In this document: positions 42,076 through 51,062 of the stretch, in pieces | How the letters are laid out: every line of letters starts with the position of its first letter | How positions within the stretch are numbered: position 1 is the first letter of the stretch | Origin: Methanobacteriota archaeon | GTDB lineage: Archaea > Halobacteriota > Methanomicrobia > Methanomicrobiales > Methanoculleaceae | Direction: 5' to 3' | NCBI GenBank assembly: GCA_023393455.1 | Contig: JAEWLJ010000023.1 | Span: 1 to 64,000, forward strand | Length of the DNA: 64,000 nt | Program-made: the position numbers and the translations under genes | The notes under the pieces: generated by a model | Database searches by the model: none | What the model saw: only the letters and a program-made list of their open reading frames with translations | Told to the model about the DNA's origin: nothing

Positions 42076-43113
42076 TCATATCCACTCTTCCTTCCTGAAG
42101 TAGAGGAGCATCAACCCCGCGACGACCGCCATTGAGGCGAGGGCGGCCGCATAGCCGAGGGGATGCCTGACCCCCGGCATGTGTGCGAAGTTCATGCCGT
42201 AGACCCCGGCGATGAAAGTGAGCGGGATGAAGATGGTGGCGATGACGGTGAGAACCTTCATGATCTCGTTCATCCTGCTGCTCTGGCTCGAGAGATAGAC
42301 GTCGAGGGTCCCGGTCACCATCTCCCGGTAGGTCTCCACCGTCTCGGCGACCTCTATGGTGTGGTCGTAGATGTCCCGGAAGTAGACACGCGTCGGCTCA
42401 CGGATCAGGGGCGATTCGCCCCGCTCGAGTTGTGCCACCACGTCGCGAAGCGGCCAGACCGAGCGCCGGAGTGCGACCAGAGACCGTTTCAGGGCGTAGA
42501 TCGCCTGCAGGGTCTCGCGGTTTGGCTCTACCACCACCTCGTCTTCGACCGCTTCGATACGCTCCCCGAACTCCTCGATAATGGTAAAATAACCGTCGAC
42601 GATCGCGTCGAGCAGAGCGTGGAAGAGGCCGTCCGCCCCCTCGCCCCGGAGCCTTCCTGCTCCCGCGCGCAGCCGCTCCCTGGTGCGCCCGAAGAGATCG
42701 CCCGGCCGCTCCTGGAAGGAGACGACGTAGCCGTTCCCGAGCAGAAGGCTGACCTGCTCGCTCTGGAACTCGCCGTTGCCGTCGGGGGCGAGCATCCTGA
42801 CCGCAACGTAGAGGTAGTCGCCGTAGTCCTCGATCTTCGGTCGCTGGCGGGTGTTCGCGATGTCCTCCAGGATCAGGGGGTGGATCCCGGCGGCTTCCCC
42901 GATCTCCTGGATAACCCCGGTGTCGTGGACGCCATCGACGTCGATCCAGGTGACCGTCGGGCGGGTGATGAGGTCCCGGAGGTCTCGTGGCCGGGTGCAG
43001 ACCCACTCGTCGAGACGGGTCGCGTCGTAGTCGATGACCGTGACGGTGATCGGTCGTGTGTGGGCAGTATCGGTGTAGACGGGTTCCTCTGCCCGGTTAT
43101 CATGCCGGTTCAT
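42076..43113 (-). CDS. corA: CorA-family magnesium/cobalt transporter
   Basis: 345 residues from the ATG at 43113; the longer frame overlaps the next gene and has a random start. A large cytoplasmic domain is followed by two C-terminal membrane helices. The pore signature GMN occurs in GVYGMNFAHMPG between the helices, the first being VLTVIATIFIPLTFIAGVYG and the second YAAALASMAVVAGLMLLYF. It acts as a pentameric Mg2+ channel. A separate transcription unit with the upstream DUF5654-like gene is possible but there is a 61-bp gap. Confidence 0.93.
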   Translation of the reverse strand: MNRHDNRAEEPVYTDTAHTRPITVTVIDYDATRLDEWVCTRPRDLRDLITRPTVTWIDVDGVHDTGVIQEIGEAAGIHPLILEDIANTRQRPKIEDYGDYLYVAVRMLAPDGNGEFQSEQVSLLLGNGYVVSFQERPGDLFGRTRERLRAGAGRLRGEGADGLFHALLDAIVDGYFTIIEEFGERIEAVEDEVVVEPNRETLQAIYALKRSLVALRRSVWPLRDVVAQLERGESPLIREPTRVYFRDIYDHTIEVAETVETYREMVTGTLDVYLSSQSSRMNEIMKVLTVIATIFIPLTFIAGVYGMNFAHMPGVRHPLGYAAALASMAVVAGLMLLYFRKEEWI

Positions 43114-43174
43114 TGGGGACCTGGGAGGATCTGGTCTGGATGAATGGGTCAAAAATGGGAGTAGTTTGCGGATA

Positions 43175-43423
43175 TCACTTTTTTGCTGCCTCATCCTCTT
43201 GCTTTGCCTTCGCTGCGGCGCGGCCGATCAGGATCACTGCGATCACCGCGACGATCGTCACGACGATGGCATACACCAGCATGGCAACGAGCGTACTCTG
43301 TTCCCCGAATATGAGGGCAAAAAGTTCCTGAATGGCCCCGTTCCATGCGAGAGCGGCGACCAGACCAAATGCGGCCGTGATGAGGGCTGCTATCTTTTCG
43401 ATGACCTCTGCTTTGAAGGACAT
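43175..43423 (-). CDS. Small two-helix membrane protein, DUF5654-like
   Basis: 82 residues. An N-terminal amphipathic helix (MSFKAEVIEKIAALI) is followed by a hydrophobic segment with LVAALAWNGAIQELFALIFG and a second, VAMLVYAIVVTIVAVIAVIL, then a charged tail (KAKQEDEAAKK). The pattern matches small archaeal proteins called DUF5654; function unknown. It lies upstream of corA on the same strand and could be co-transcribed. Confidence 0.75.
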   Translation of the reverse strand: MSFKAEVIEKIAALITAAFGLVAALAWNGAIQELFALIFGEQSTLVAMLVYAIVVTIVAVIAVILIGRAAAKAKQEDEAAKK

Positions 43424-43651
43424 ATGTTTTTCCTCAGTCGGAAGTTCACGGTAAACAAGATAATACTTTCGCTATGTCTCGTTTTCCGGCCTCCGTCAGA
43501 CAATTGAGTCTCCCCTGACACCTCTCAAGGGGAACCGACGCCTATCTGTGCGTTGTGTTGCGTTCCTGGCAGGATCGTGGCAGACCCGGCATCCTCCTCT
43601 CCACTCGCCTTCCTCCCCTTCACTTTCGCCCCGGGCACCCAAACTACATTG

Positions 43652-45685
43652 ATGTACGACGCCGAACTGTATGCAATGGATAGTCTCGACGACTGGTTCC
43701 CGTACCGGGAGTACCGCCCTCACCAGCGGGAGATGCTTGAGTCGGCCGCAACTGTCGCCCGCGACGGCGGCATCGCCATGATCGATGCGCCGACCGGGAG
43801 CGGCAAGTCGAGCGTGGTCTCCGCGCTCCTTGCGGAGAGCCGGGGACGCAAAGTCTTCGTCGCCGTCCGGACCATCAGCCAGCTTGCGACGTTCATGCGG
43901 GAACTCGAGCTCATCCGGAAGAAGCGTGGCGGCCTCAAGTTCGCCTACCTCATCGGTAAGTCCAGCATGTGTCCGCTCGGGGGCGAGGGTGACATCTACC
44001 GGCGGTGTGAGGGCGTCAAGTCCTTCTCGACGGCCCTGATGCGGGAGCGAGCGCAGAAGGGATCGCTCGTCCCTGCAAACGACCGCCAGATAAAACAGCA
44101 GATCCGCAAGATGGACCCGGAGCACCCGCTCATCTGCCCCTACTTCATCCACGGCAAATCCTTCGTGGAGCCCGAGGACGCGGGGCTGAAGATGATCCCT
44201 TCGGCGGCCCTGCGCGTCCGGGCCGAGCGGGTGAGCACCGAGATGATCTGGCCCGACCAGCTCGCCGGGTTCTGCGGTGACATCTGCCCCTACGACACGA
44301 TGATGCATGCCGCCCGGGACGCCGATGTGGTGCTCGTGAACTTCTACCACCTCTTCGACGACACCATCCGGGAGCAGATCTACCTCTCGCTCGGGGTCGA
44401 GGGGCACGATGCCCTGCTGCTCATCGACGAGGCCCACAACTGCGGCGACGTCGTCCAGAGCATCGAGAGCGTGACGATCGAGGAGCGGGATATCGTGCAG
44501 GCCGGCCATGAACTCTCCGGTCGCCGCCGGTCGCCGCAGGCAGACGCCATCGTCCAGATCCTGCCGCAGATCACCCGGTTCATGGAGGCGCTCAAGGGTT
44601 CGCACGAGGTCGAGGACTGGTTCGACCCCGCCATCTTCCAGCGGATGATCCTCGCCGGGACACTCTACCGGAACGTGGAGGAGATCGTGGACGACCTCCT
44701 CAAGATCAGCGAAGGGATCCGCGAGAAGAACATGCAGGCGGGCGAGTTCCGGGAGAGCGCGATCGAACGGCTGACCGAGTTCTTCTACCGGATCTTCCGT
44801 TCCGCCGCCGACCCGGCGTATCTCACGGTCTACCGCAAAGAGGAAGAAGGGGCTGTGGCGCTCGAGGTGAGAAACATCGACCCGAGCACGAAACTCCAGG
44901 AGATCGCCCGTGCGCATGCCTGCTGCGTCTTGATCTCGGGGACGCTCTCGCCGATCGAGAGTTACCGCCGCTACTACTTCGGCGACCTCCCCGTCACGGC
45001 GATCTCGCTCCCGAACTCCTTCCCCCCCGAGAACCGCCGCATCTTCTGCGCAAACGACATCACCACAGCCTACTCGATGCGCCGGGACAGGGAGAACCTC
45101 GCGCGGACCGAGGACTACATCACGACGTTCGCCCGCATCCCGGGGAACCTCGCGATCTACTTCCCCTCCTACGATCTCCTGAACACCTTCGCGGATCGCT
45201 GCGCCCCCCGGATCAGAAAGAAGCAGATCTACATCGAGTCCAAGGATACCTCGGCCTCGGCCGCGATGCTCCGGGAGTTCATGGCCCTCCCCGGGACCGG
45301 CCGCTCGGGCGTCCTCTTTGCGGTCTGCGGCGGCAAGTGGAGCGAGGGCCTCGACTACCGCGGCGAGATGCTCTCGGGCGCGCTCGTCATCGGCCTCCCG
45401 CTCGCGCCGTTCAACCGCGTCAGGAAGATGGTGATCGACTACTTCCGGATGAAGTTTGGCGAGGAGGGGGAGTTCATCAGTTATACTCTGCCGGCGATCA
45501 ACCGCGCCCTGCAGGCGTTAGGGAGGGTGCTCCGGACGCCCGAGGACCGGGGGATGCTCGTCCTCGGTGATAAACGGTTCCTCGAGTCCCGGGTTCACGC
45601 CGGACTGCCCCCGTGGATGCAGGAGGAGATGACGAGATGCACCCTCGAAGAGTTCCGAAAGGAGGCCGAGAGATGGCGATCCTGA
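43652..45685 (+). CDS. Rad3/XPD-family iron-sulfur DNA helicase (DinG-like)
   Basis: 677 residues from the ATG at 43652; ATG at 43676 is an alternative. The Q-like motif YRPHQREMLESA precedes Walker A DAPTGSGKSSVVSAL and the DEAH box LLIDEAHNCGD. Between them are the cysteines of an Fe-S domain (MCPLG, RRCEG, LICPYF, CGDICPYD). C-terminal motifs include ISGTLSPIESYR, CGGKWSEGLDYRG and ALGRVLRTPEDRG. It is an ATP-dependent 5'-3' superfamily 2 helicase for repair or replication stress. The ogt repair gene overlaps its 3' end by 13 bp. Confidence 0.92.
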   Translation: MYDAELYAMDSLDDWFPYREYRPHQREMLESAATVARDGGIAMIDAPTGSGKSSVVSALLAESRGRKVFVAVRTISQLATFMRELELIRKKRGGLKFAYLIGKSSMCPLGGEGDIYRRCEGVKSFSTALMRERAQKGSLVPANDRQIKQQIRKMDPEHPLICPYFIHGKSFVEPEDAGLKMIPSAALRVRAERVSTEMIWPDQLAGFCGDICPYDTMMHAARDADVVLVNFYHLFDDTIREQIYLSLGVEGHDALLLIDEAHNCGDVVQSIESVTIEERDIVQAGHELSGRRRSPQADAIVQILPQITRFMEALKGSHEVEDWFDPAIFQRMILAGTLYRNVEEIVDDLLKISEGIREKNMQAGEFRESAIERLTEFFYRIFRSAADPAYLTVYRKEEEGAVALEVRNIDPSTKLQEIARAHACCVLISGTLSPIESYRRYYFGDLPVTAISLPNSFPPENRRIFCANDITTAYSMRRDRENLARTEDYITTFARIPGNLAIYFPSYDLLNTFADRCAPRIRKKQIYIESKDTSASAAMLREFMALPGTGRSGVLFAVCGGKWSEGLDYRGEMLSGALVIGLPLAPFNRVRKMVIDYFRMKFGEEGEFISYTLPAINRALQALGRVLRTPEDRGMLVLGDKRFLESRVHAGLPPWMQEEMTRCTLEEFRKEAERWRS

Positions 45686-46140
45686 GCGGGTCGTGCCGCT
45701 TCGGTCTCTGGCACGTCCATGTCTCGTGGCAGGACGATCTCGTCTACCGGGTGCGTTTTGCGCGCGAAGGTATCCCTGGCCCCGTCCCGGAAGAGATCCT
45801 GCGCTACTGTGCCGGGCGACCGTCGGATCTCTCCACGCTTCGAAGCGTCGCGACCGAGGGCGAGACGACCTTCGCGAGGATCTACCGTGCCGTCCGGGAA
45901 GTCCCCTGTGGGGAGACCGTCACCTACGGTGAGGTTGCCTGGATGGTCGGGACCGCGCCCCGGGCAGTCGGGGCGGCGATGGCCCGGAACCCGACCCCGA
46001 TCGTGGTGCCCTGCCACCGTGTCGTCGCGAAGACCGGCATCGGCGGTTTCTCTCCCGATCTCGCGATCAAAGAGGCCCTGCTGGCGATGGAACGCCGGGG
46101 AGATGTCTGCATGTCGGAAAAGGGAGGAGTTAACAGGTAA
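45673..46140 (+). CDS. ogt: Methylated-DNA-[protein]-cysteine S-methyltransferase
   Basis: 155 residues from the ATG at 45673, preceded by AAAGGAGG, a strong ribosome binding site inside the helicase gene. YRAVREVPCGETVTYGEVAW is the helix-turn-helix region and VVPCHRVV holds the acceptor Cys, followed by GFSPDLAIKEALLAME. It repairs O6-alkylguanine by transferring the alkyl group to itself. It is cotranscribed with the helicase, so this looks like a DNA-repair pair. Confidence 0.93.
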   Translation: MAILSGSCRFGLWHVHVSWQDDLVYRVRFAREGIPGPVPEEILRYCAGRPSDLSTLRSVATEGETTFARIYRAVREVPCGETVTYGEVAWMVGTAPRAVGAAMARNPTPIVVPCHRVVAKTGIGGFSPDLAIKEALLAMERRGDVCMSEKGGVNR

Positions 46141-46161
46141 CTCCGCAATAGTACTATCGAG

Positions 46162-47073
46162 ATGAAGATCGTGGTCCTGGGTGCCGGGGCGGTCGGGCTG
46201 ACCGTTGCCGCAAAGTTGTCCCGCGTCGCGGACGTTCACGCCGTTACCCGGGCGCGGCATGCGAACACGGTGCAGGAGCGGGGCTTTCTGATGACCGGCA
46301 TATGGGAGGCGGGCAGATACCGGTTCAGCTGCTCCGAGGATCTCCCCGACGGATGGCGGGACGCCGACTACTACATCGTCACCGCGAAGTCCACCGACAC
46401 CGAGGCGATCTGCCGCCAGTTCGCCGACTTCATCCGAGGGCACGAGACGGTGAGCCTCCAGAACGGCATCGGGAACGAGGAGATCATCGCGCGGTTCACC
46501 GACCGGGTCATCGCGGGCATGATCATCACCGGGTTCGAGTGGCGGGGCGATGCGTCGGTCCACGTCTCGGTGGAGGCGTCTCCCATGAAACTCGGGCGGT
46601 TCCCGTCCGGTACGGACGATGCGGTCGATGACCTGGCCGCCCTCATGCGGGAGGCCGGTATCCGGGCGGAGGCAACCCCCGCGATCAGGACGGATGTCTG
46701 GAGCAAGACTCTCTACAACTGCGCGTTAAACCCGCTCGGTGCCCTCATGAACGTCCCGTACGGTGCACTCACCGATCCGCACGCGTGGACGGTCGTCGCC
46801 GCGATTGTGGGGGAGGCTTATGCGGTGGCAAAAGCCGAAGGCGTCGCTCTTCCCTGGGAGACGGCGGAGGCCTACCTCGAGTATCTCCGCACCGCCCAGC
46901 TCCCTGCGACGGCCGCCCACCACTCGTCGATGCTCCAGGACCTCGCCGGTGGGAAGAGGACCGAGATCGACTTCATGAACGGTGCGGTGGCGACACTCGC
47001 CGAAAAGCACGGCATCGAGGCGCCTTACAACACCTGTATCGCCGAACTGATCCACTTCCGGGAGCGGCTCTGA
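46162..47073 (+). CDS. panE: 2-dehydropantoate 2-reductase (PanE family)
   Basis: 303 residues. The Rossmann start is MKIVVLGAGAVGLTVAAKL; YYIVTAKSTDTEAI and VSLQNGIGNEEII are NADPH- and substrate-binding segments, and DVWSKTLYNCALNPLGALM holds the catalytic Lys. It reduces ketopantoate to pantoate for coenzyme A synthesis. The gene starts 21 bp after ogt and is followed by mobA after 16 bp. Paralogous ketopantoate-reductase-like proteins exist, so the substrate is likely but not certain. Confidence 0.88.
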   Translation: MKIVVLGAGAVGLTVAAKLSRVADVHAVTRARHANTVQERGFLMTGIWEAGRYRFSCSEDLPDGWRDADYYIVTAKSTDTEAICRQFADFIRGHETVSLQNGIGNEEIIARFTDRVIAGMIITGFEWRGDASVHVSVEASPMKLGRFPSGTDDAVDDLAALMREAGIRAEATPAIRTDVWSKTLYNCALNPLGALMNVPYGALTDPHAWTVVAAIVGEAYAVAKAEGVALPWETAEAYLEYLRTAQLPATAAHHSSMLQDLAGGKRTEIDFMNGAVATLAEKHGIEAPYNTCIAELIHFRERL

Positions 47074-47089
47074 CGGCCGGAGAACGAGC

Positions 47090-47713
47090 ATGCGATCTGC
47101 GATAGTCCTTGTCGGCGGAGCGGCACGCCGTGCCGGAGGGCGGGAGAAGTACTTCTTCACGTTCCAGGGCAAGACCTTCATCGACCGCCTCATCGACACC
47201 CTGAAGGAGGCGGTCGACGAGATCGTGGTCGTTGCGCGGGATCCCGGGCAGTGCGAGCGGTTCAATCATCTCGGGAATATCCAGTGCATACCGGATCTCA
47301 GGAGAGGTCTCGGCCCCATCGGCGGCCTGCACGCGGGGGCGCTTGCGGTGCACGGCGAGTATGTCTTCGTTGCCGCCTGCGACATGCCCTGCATCCATCC
47401 GGGGGTGGTCAGACTGCTCTTCGACGCTGTGGCCGGTTACGACGCTGCCATCCCCAGCTGGAACGCCGATATGCTCGAACCGCTCCACGCGGTCTACCGG
47501 AGAAGCGCACTGCTTGATTATCTTGAGGAGCACGATTCGCTCTCGGTCCGGGCGATGATCTGGAGTCTCAATACCCGGTACGTGGGCATGGAGGAGATCC
47601 GGGAGATTGATCCCGACCTGCTGACGTTCACGAACATCAACAACCTCGAGGACCTGGAGTCGATCGGTCCTGCGGCAGGAGACGACACCGACGACCTGCG
47701 CGACGCTCGCTGA
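47090..47713 (+). CDS. mobA: MobA-like molybdenum cofactor guanylyltransferase
   Basis: 207 residues with a nucleotidyltransferase fold: AIVLVGGAARRAGGREKYFF is the GTP-binding loop (LxGGxxxRxGxxK), LRRGLGPIGGLHAGAL follows, and VAACDMPCIHPG carries the metal-binding Asp. The tail has LLTFTNINNLEDLE, as in MobA. It adds GMP to Mo- or W-molybdopterin. GGAGAACGAGC precedes the ATG. It ends a four-gene operon with helicase, ogt and panE. The first loop is slightly divergent from LAGGxSxRMG. Confidence 0.87.
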   Translation: MRSAIVLVGGAARRAGGREKYFFTFQGKTFIDRLIDTLKEAVDEIVVVARDPGQCERFNHLGNIQCIPDLRRGLGPIGGLHAGALAVHGEYVFVAACDMPCIHPGVVRLLFDAVAGYDAAIPSWNADMLEPLHAVYRRSALLDYLEEHDSLSVRAMIWSLNTRYVGMEEIREIDPDLLTFTNINNLEDLESIGPAAGDDTDDLRDAR

Positions 47714-47954
47714 GCGCCGATCTTCGCCGAGGGCCCTGATCCCGTATGCGTGCGGGAGATTACCCTGCCTGCCGTATCCCTGCAGACATCTCTTTTCTTG
47801 CCCCCGGGCCGGCGAGTTCCCGGACCGGTTCTCCTACCCCTCAAAATGTTCTACCGGCCCTCCCTAATCCATGGCAACCCCGGCCCGGCCCGCTCCGGGT
47901 TCAGGCAGGAGCCGGCGAACCGTCCCTGAATCCGGAGGCGGCAGGTTGCCCGAA

Positions 47955-47966
47955 AAATATATATAC
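47955..47966 (+). promoter_or_regulatory. TATA box for the exported propeller gene
   Basis: AAATATATATAC lies about 24-35 nt before the ATG at 47990, so the mRNA is probably leaderless or nearly so. The preceding 240 bases (47714-47954) contain no gene. Confidence 0.55.
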
Positions 47967-47989
47967 TCTCTCCGAGTAGTCAGGCCCTG

Positions 47990-49195
47990 ATGTCATCGGG
48001 GGAAGTGACGTTGTCCAGCTCTACCACCAGGGTCCGGCGATGCCGGGCAAAAGTTATCGCAAGACCGCTCATTCTGTTCTGTATTCTTACCGCCGCCCTC
48101 ACCGGGGTTGTCTCAGCCGACGAGGGGGAGTATGTTCCCGTCTGGAGCCTGGGGGCAGGCGGCCCGGTCAGTTCCGTGGCGGTCGCGCACGACGGTTCTA
48201 CGATCGTTGCCTCTGCGGGTTCGACGGTATACCTTCTCGACCAGGAGGGCAACGTCCTCTGGCAGAACTCCGTCGGTTCCAGCGTGAACGGCGTCGGGAT
48301 ATCGCCCGAAGGGTCGCGGATCGGCGTTGCTGCGGACAAACTCTATCTCTACAACCGGGACGGAGACCTGCTCTGGACGGTGAAGACGGGTTTTATCTAC
48401 CGGAGCGTAGATCTCTCGTCAAACGGGGCGTATGTCGCCACCGGCTGCGACAACGGCGCGGTCTACATCTTTGATAAAAACAAGAAGCAACTCTGGGACT
48501 ACGATATGGGGACCGACAGCTATGGCCTTGCGATATCGGAGAACGGCCGCAGGATCGCGATCGGCTGCGACAACCAGGGCGTCTACCTCCTCAACAGCAG
48601 GCAGGGCGAGTCCTGGAGTTACGGAACCGGGAAGCTGGTGAGGGGGATCGACCTTACCCCCGACGGGCGGTTCGTGGCGGCTGGGTCGGTCGACCGGTGC
48701 CTCTATCTCTCCACGGGGGAGGGTGAACACCTCTGGAAGTATCCCGTGGAAGAGGCCATCACCTCGGCGGCCCTGACGAACGAGGCTGACAGGGTCTTCG
48801 CTGCGGCCGGCAAGACGATCCACGTCCTCGACCGGACGGGAGCCAGGGCCCAGGAGATCGGCCTCGCCGGACGTGTGGAATCCGTCGCAGTGACCCCTGA
48901 TGGTTCGTTCCTCGTCGTCGGGGGCGGCGAGGGCGATCGGTCGATCCGTCTCTTCACAGACGATCCGGACCTTGTCGAGGCCTGGAATCCGCCGGAGGCT
49001 CTTATCAACGAGACCGAACAGCCGAGCGAAGCGGCGGCAGACGCGACCGTCTCCCCGGCACCCGAAAACACCGGCACGGGTACGGGGGGAGTGAGCGCCG
49101 GGGCAGAGGAAGTCCCGATGACCTCGAGGGTCTTCGGGTGGGTGGAGAACATCATCTCCCTCCTCTTTGAACCCCAGGATGACTTCCTGGCCTGA
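47990..49195 (+). CDS. Exported WD40/PQQ-like beta-propeller protein
   Basis: 401 residues. After a basic start (RVRRCRAKVIARP) comes a signal segment (LILFCILTAALTGVVSA), then about seven blades of WD40/PQQ type, each with patterns such as GSTVYLLDQEGNVLWQ, DKLYLYNRDGDLLWT and NGAVYIFDKNKKQLWDY. The last 70 residues are Thr/Pro/Glu-rich and end without a PGF motif. Location outside the membrane is inferred. Similar proteins are frequent in Methanomicrobiales; ligand unknown. There is no operon partner. Confidence 0.82.
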   Translation: MSSGEVTLSSSTTRVRRCRAKVIARPLILFCILTAALTGVVSADEGEYVPVWSLGAGGPVSSVAVAHDGSTIVASAGSTVYLLDQEGNVLWQNSVGSSVNGVGISPEGSRIGVAADKLYLYNRDGDLLWTVKTGFIYRSVDLSSNGAYVATGCDNGAVYIFDKNKKQLWDYDMGTDSYGLAISENGRRIAIGCDNQGVYLLNSRQGESWSYGTGKLVRGIDLTPDGRFVAAGSVDRCLYLSTGEGEHLWKYPVEEAITSAALTNEADRVFAAAGKTIHVLDRTGARAQEIGLAGRVESVAVTPDGSFLVVGGGEGDRSIRLFTDDPDLVEAWNPPEALINETEQPSEAAADATVSPAPENTGTGTGGVSAGAEEVPMTSRVFGWVENIISLLFEPQDDFLA

Positions 49196-49222
49196 CCCAC
49201 TCTTTTTGGGCAGGATGAGGGT

Positions 49223-49987
49223 TCAGACCCGGTGCCTGCTCCCGCTCGCGTCGCGTGCGTAACGCCCGAACTCGCTGTCGAGCAGGACGTCGCCGGAGAA
49301 GACGGGGCCGTCCCTGCAGACCCGCAGGCCGTGCGGGTCGGTGCAGCACGACCCGCAGAGACCGACCCCGCATTTCATGTAGCGGTTTATGGAGAACTGC
49401 CCCCGCTCCGCACACCCTTCCCGGTCGAGGATGGCGAGGACCGACGCCATCATCACCTCCGGCCCGCAGATGCAGATGTGGTCGAAGTCGGCGAGGTCCA
49501 CCCTCGATATGAGTTCCGTCACGAACCCATGGTGGCCGGCGGTGCCGTCGTCGGTCGCGACCATCAACGCCGCCGCACCTCGTATCCGGTCGGCGAAGAG
49601 GAGTTCGGAGGCCGTCCGCGCGCCGAGGAGGAAGGTGTCCACCTGCCCGGCCTCAACAAGCGGCAGCAGCGGGGAGGTGCCGACGCCGCCCCCGATGGCG
49701 AGCGTCCTCCTGGAGACGGAGAAGCCGTTCCCGTAGGGGCCGCGGATCCCGATCCGGTCGCCCGCGTGCATCGCAAAGAGGGCAGTTGTCGCGTCTCCGA
49801 CCTTCTGAACGGTTATCGAAGACGGTGAGGAGAGCCCCATCGGAACCTCGTCCACGCCCGGAACCCAGACCATCACGAACTGGCCCGGCCGCGCTGCAAT
49901 CTTCCGGTCGAAGACGAACGTCCTGATCGACGGCGTCTCCTCCACGATCTCCGTTATCATGACCCCTGCGGGCATCTGCTCATGCAT
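49223..49987 (-). CDS. pyrK: Dihydroorotate dehydrogenase electron-transfer subunit
   Basis: 254 residues from the ATG at 49987, which overlaps the 3' end of pyrD. An FAD-binding reductase domain (RPGQFVMVWVPGVDEVPMG), an NAD-binding domain (GGGVGTSPLLPLVEAG) and a C-terminal 2Fe-2S cluster motif with four Cys (MKCGVGLCGSCCTDPHGLRV and the following C) are in the usual order. With PyrD it forms the NAD-linked type 1B dihydroorotate dehydrogenase of pyrimidine synthesis. Confidence 0.93.
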   Translation of the reverse strand: MHEQMPAGVMITEIVEETPSIRTFVFDRKIAARPGQFVMVWVPGVDEVPMGLSSPSSITVQKVGDATTALFAMHAGDRIGIRGPYGNGFSVSRRTLAIGGGVGTSPLLPLVEAGQVDTFLLGARTASELLFADRIRGAAALMVATDDGTAGHHGFVTELISRVDLADFDHICICGPEVMMASVLAILDREGCAERGQFSINRYMKCGVGLCGSCCTDPHGLRVCRDGPVFSGDVLLDSEFGRYARDASGSRHRV

Positions 49988-50867
49988 GGGCGCACCCCAC
50001 GATCTCGTCCGCATCGATGCCGTCGGGGGCATAAAGGTCGTCAGCTATCGCAGCAAAGATACCGATGTCGTCGATGACCGCGCTCCCGATCTCGACAGCG
50101 CTCGCGCCCGCCATCATCATCTCGACGACGTTGTCGGCTGTGGAGACCCCGCCGCACCCGACGATCGGGATGGAGCATGCCTCGTAGAGGTCGTAGACGC
50201 ACCGGACCGCGACGGGGAAGATGGCCTTCCCCGAGAGCCCGCCGAACCGGTTCCCGAGCACCGGCTGGCGGAGCGCCGTCGATATCCGCATCGCTTTCAG
50301 GGTATTGACCGCGACGATCGCGTCCGCCCCGCCGCGCTGTGCGGCCGCTCCGATCTCGGCGATATCAGCGACGTTCGGGGTGAGTTTCACCCACGTCGGG
50401 AGACCGAGAGAGGCCGCCGCCCTCGTGCACTCCTCCACAAGAGCCGGGTCGCTGCCGATGGCCGCCCCGTAGCCCTCCGCGTGGGGGCAGGAAAGGTTCA
50501 GTTCGAGCCCCGAGGCCTTACCGGCAAACCAGCCGGCGACCGTCCGGAACTCTTCGGGTGTTCCCCCGAAGATGCTCACGATCACCGGCTCCTCTTGAAG
50601 GGCGGTCAGTTCCTCCACGAACGCGGCCGAGGGGTTCGGCAGGCCCATGGCGTTGATGATACCGCCGTCGACGACGACCAGGCAGGGTCCGGGATGCCCC
50701 TCTTTCGGATTCGGGCCGATGGACTTCGTGACCACACCGCCCGCGCCGTTCGCGAGGATACGGGCGAGCGACGCCCCGGTGGTTCCGAGGACGCCGGCAG
50801 CCAGGAGAAGGTGATTCTTCAACCGGATGCCGCCGACCTCGACAGGGCCAGGATACAGCGCAACCAT
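49980..50867 (-). CDS. pyrD: Dihydroorotate dehydrogenase catalytic subunit
   Basis: 295 residues from the ATG at 50867, which a TATA box 24 nt upstream supports as a leaderless start. LLLAAGVLGTTGASLARIL, GLPNPSAAFVEEL, LNLSCPHAEG with the catalytic Cys of the 1B class, and GCGGVSTADNVVEMMMAGAS for FMN phosphate binding are present. It oxidises dihydroorotate to orotate using FMN. Its last eight bases overlap the start of pyrK. Confidence 0.94.
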   Translation of the reverse strand: MVALYPGPVEVGGIRLKNHLLLAAGVLGTTGASLARILANGAGGVVTKSIGPNPKEGHPGPCLVVVDGGIINAMGLPNPSAAFVEELTALQEEPVIVSIFGGTPEEFRTVAGWFAGKASGLELNLSCPHAEGYGAAIGSDPALVEECTRAAASLGLPTWVKLTPNVADIAEIGAAAQRGGADAIVAVNTLKAMRISTALRQPVLGNRFGGLSGKAIFPVAVRCVYDLYEACSIPIVGCGGVSTADNVVEMMMAGASAVEIGSAVIDDIGIFAAIADDLYAPDGIDADEIVGCAHA

Positions 50868-50890
50868 TGAAAAAAGGTAGGAGTAGAGTA

Positions 50891-50900
50891 TTATTATACT
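50891..50900 (-). promoter_or_regulatory. TATA box for pyrD-pyrK
   Basis: On the minus strand AGTATAATAA lies 24 nt upstream of the pyrD ATG at 50867, which has no ribosome binding site; this spacing suits a leaderless archaeal mRNA. Confidence 0.5.
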
Positions 50901-51006
50901 CTCGCGCCAAGTATACTGACGAAGAAGCATGTGCTCCGCTCTCCGGATACCGGTGCAGGAGGCGGTAAGGTGGCCGTTTTCCCTGCCGGATCGTTGTTCC
51001 TCCGGG

Positions 51007-51015
51007 CATATAAAG
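51007..51015 (+). promoter_or_regulatory. TATA box for mdh-polB
   Basis: CATATAAAG lies about 48-56 nt before the mdh start at 51063, allowing a short untranslated leader. It shares a 195-bp divergent region with the pyrD promoter. Confidence 0.5.
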
Positions 51016-51062
51016 GCCCTTTGTGCGCACAATCTTACCATTACTCAATTCAGGACAGTATT

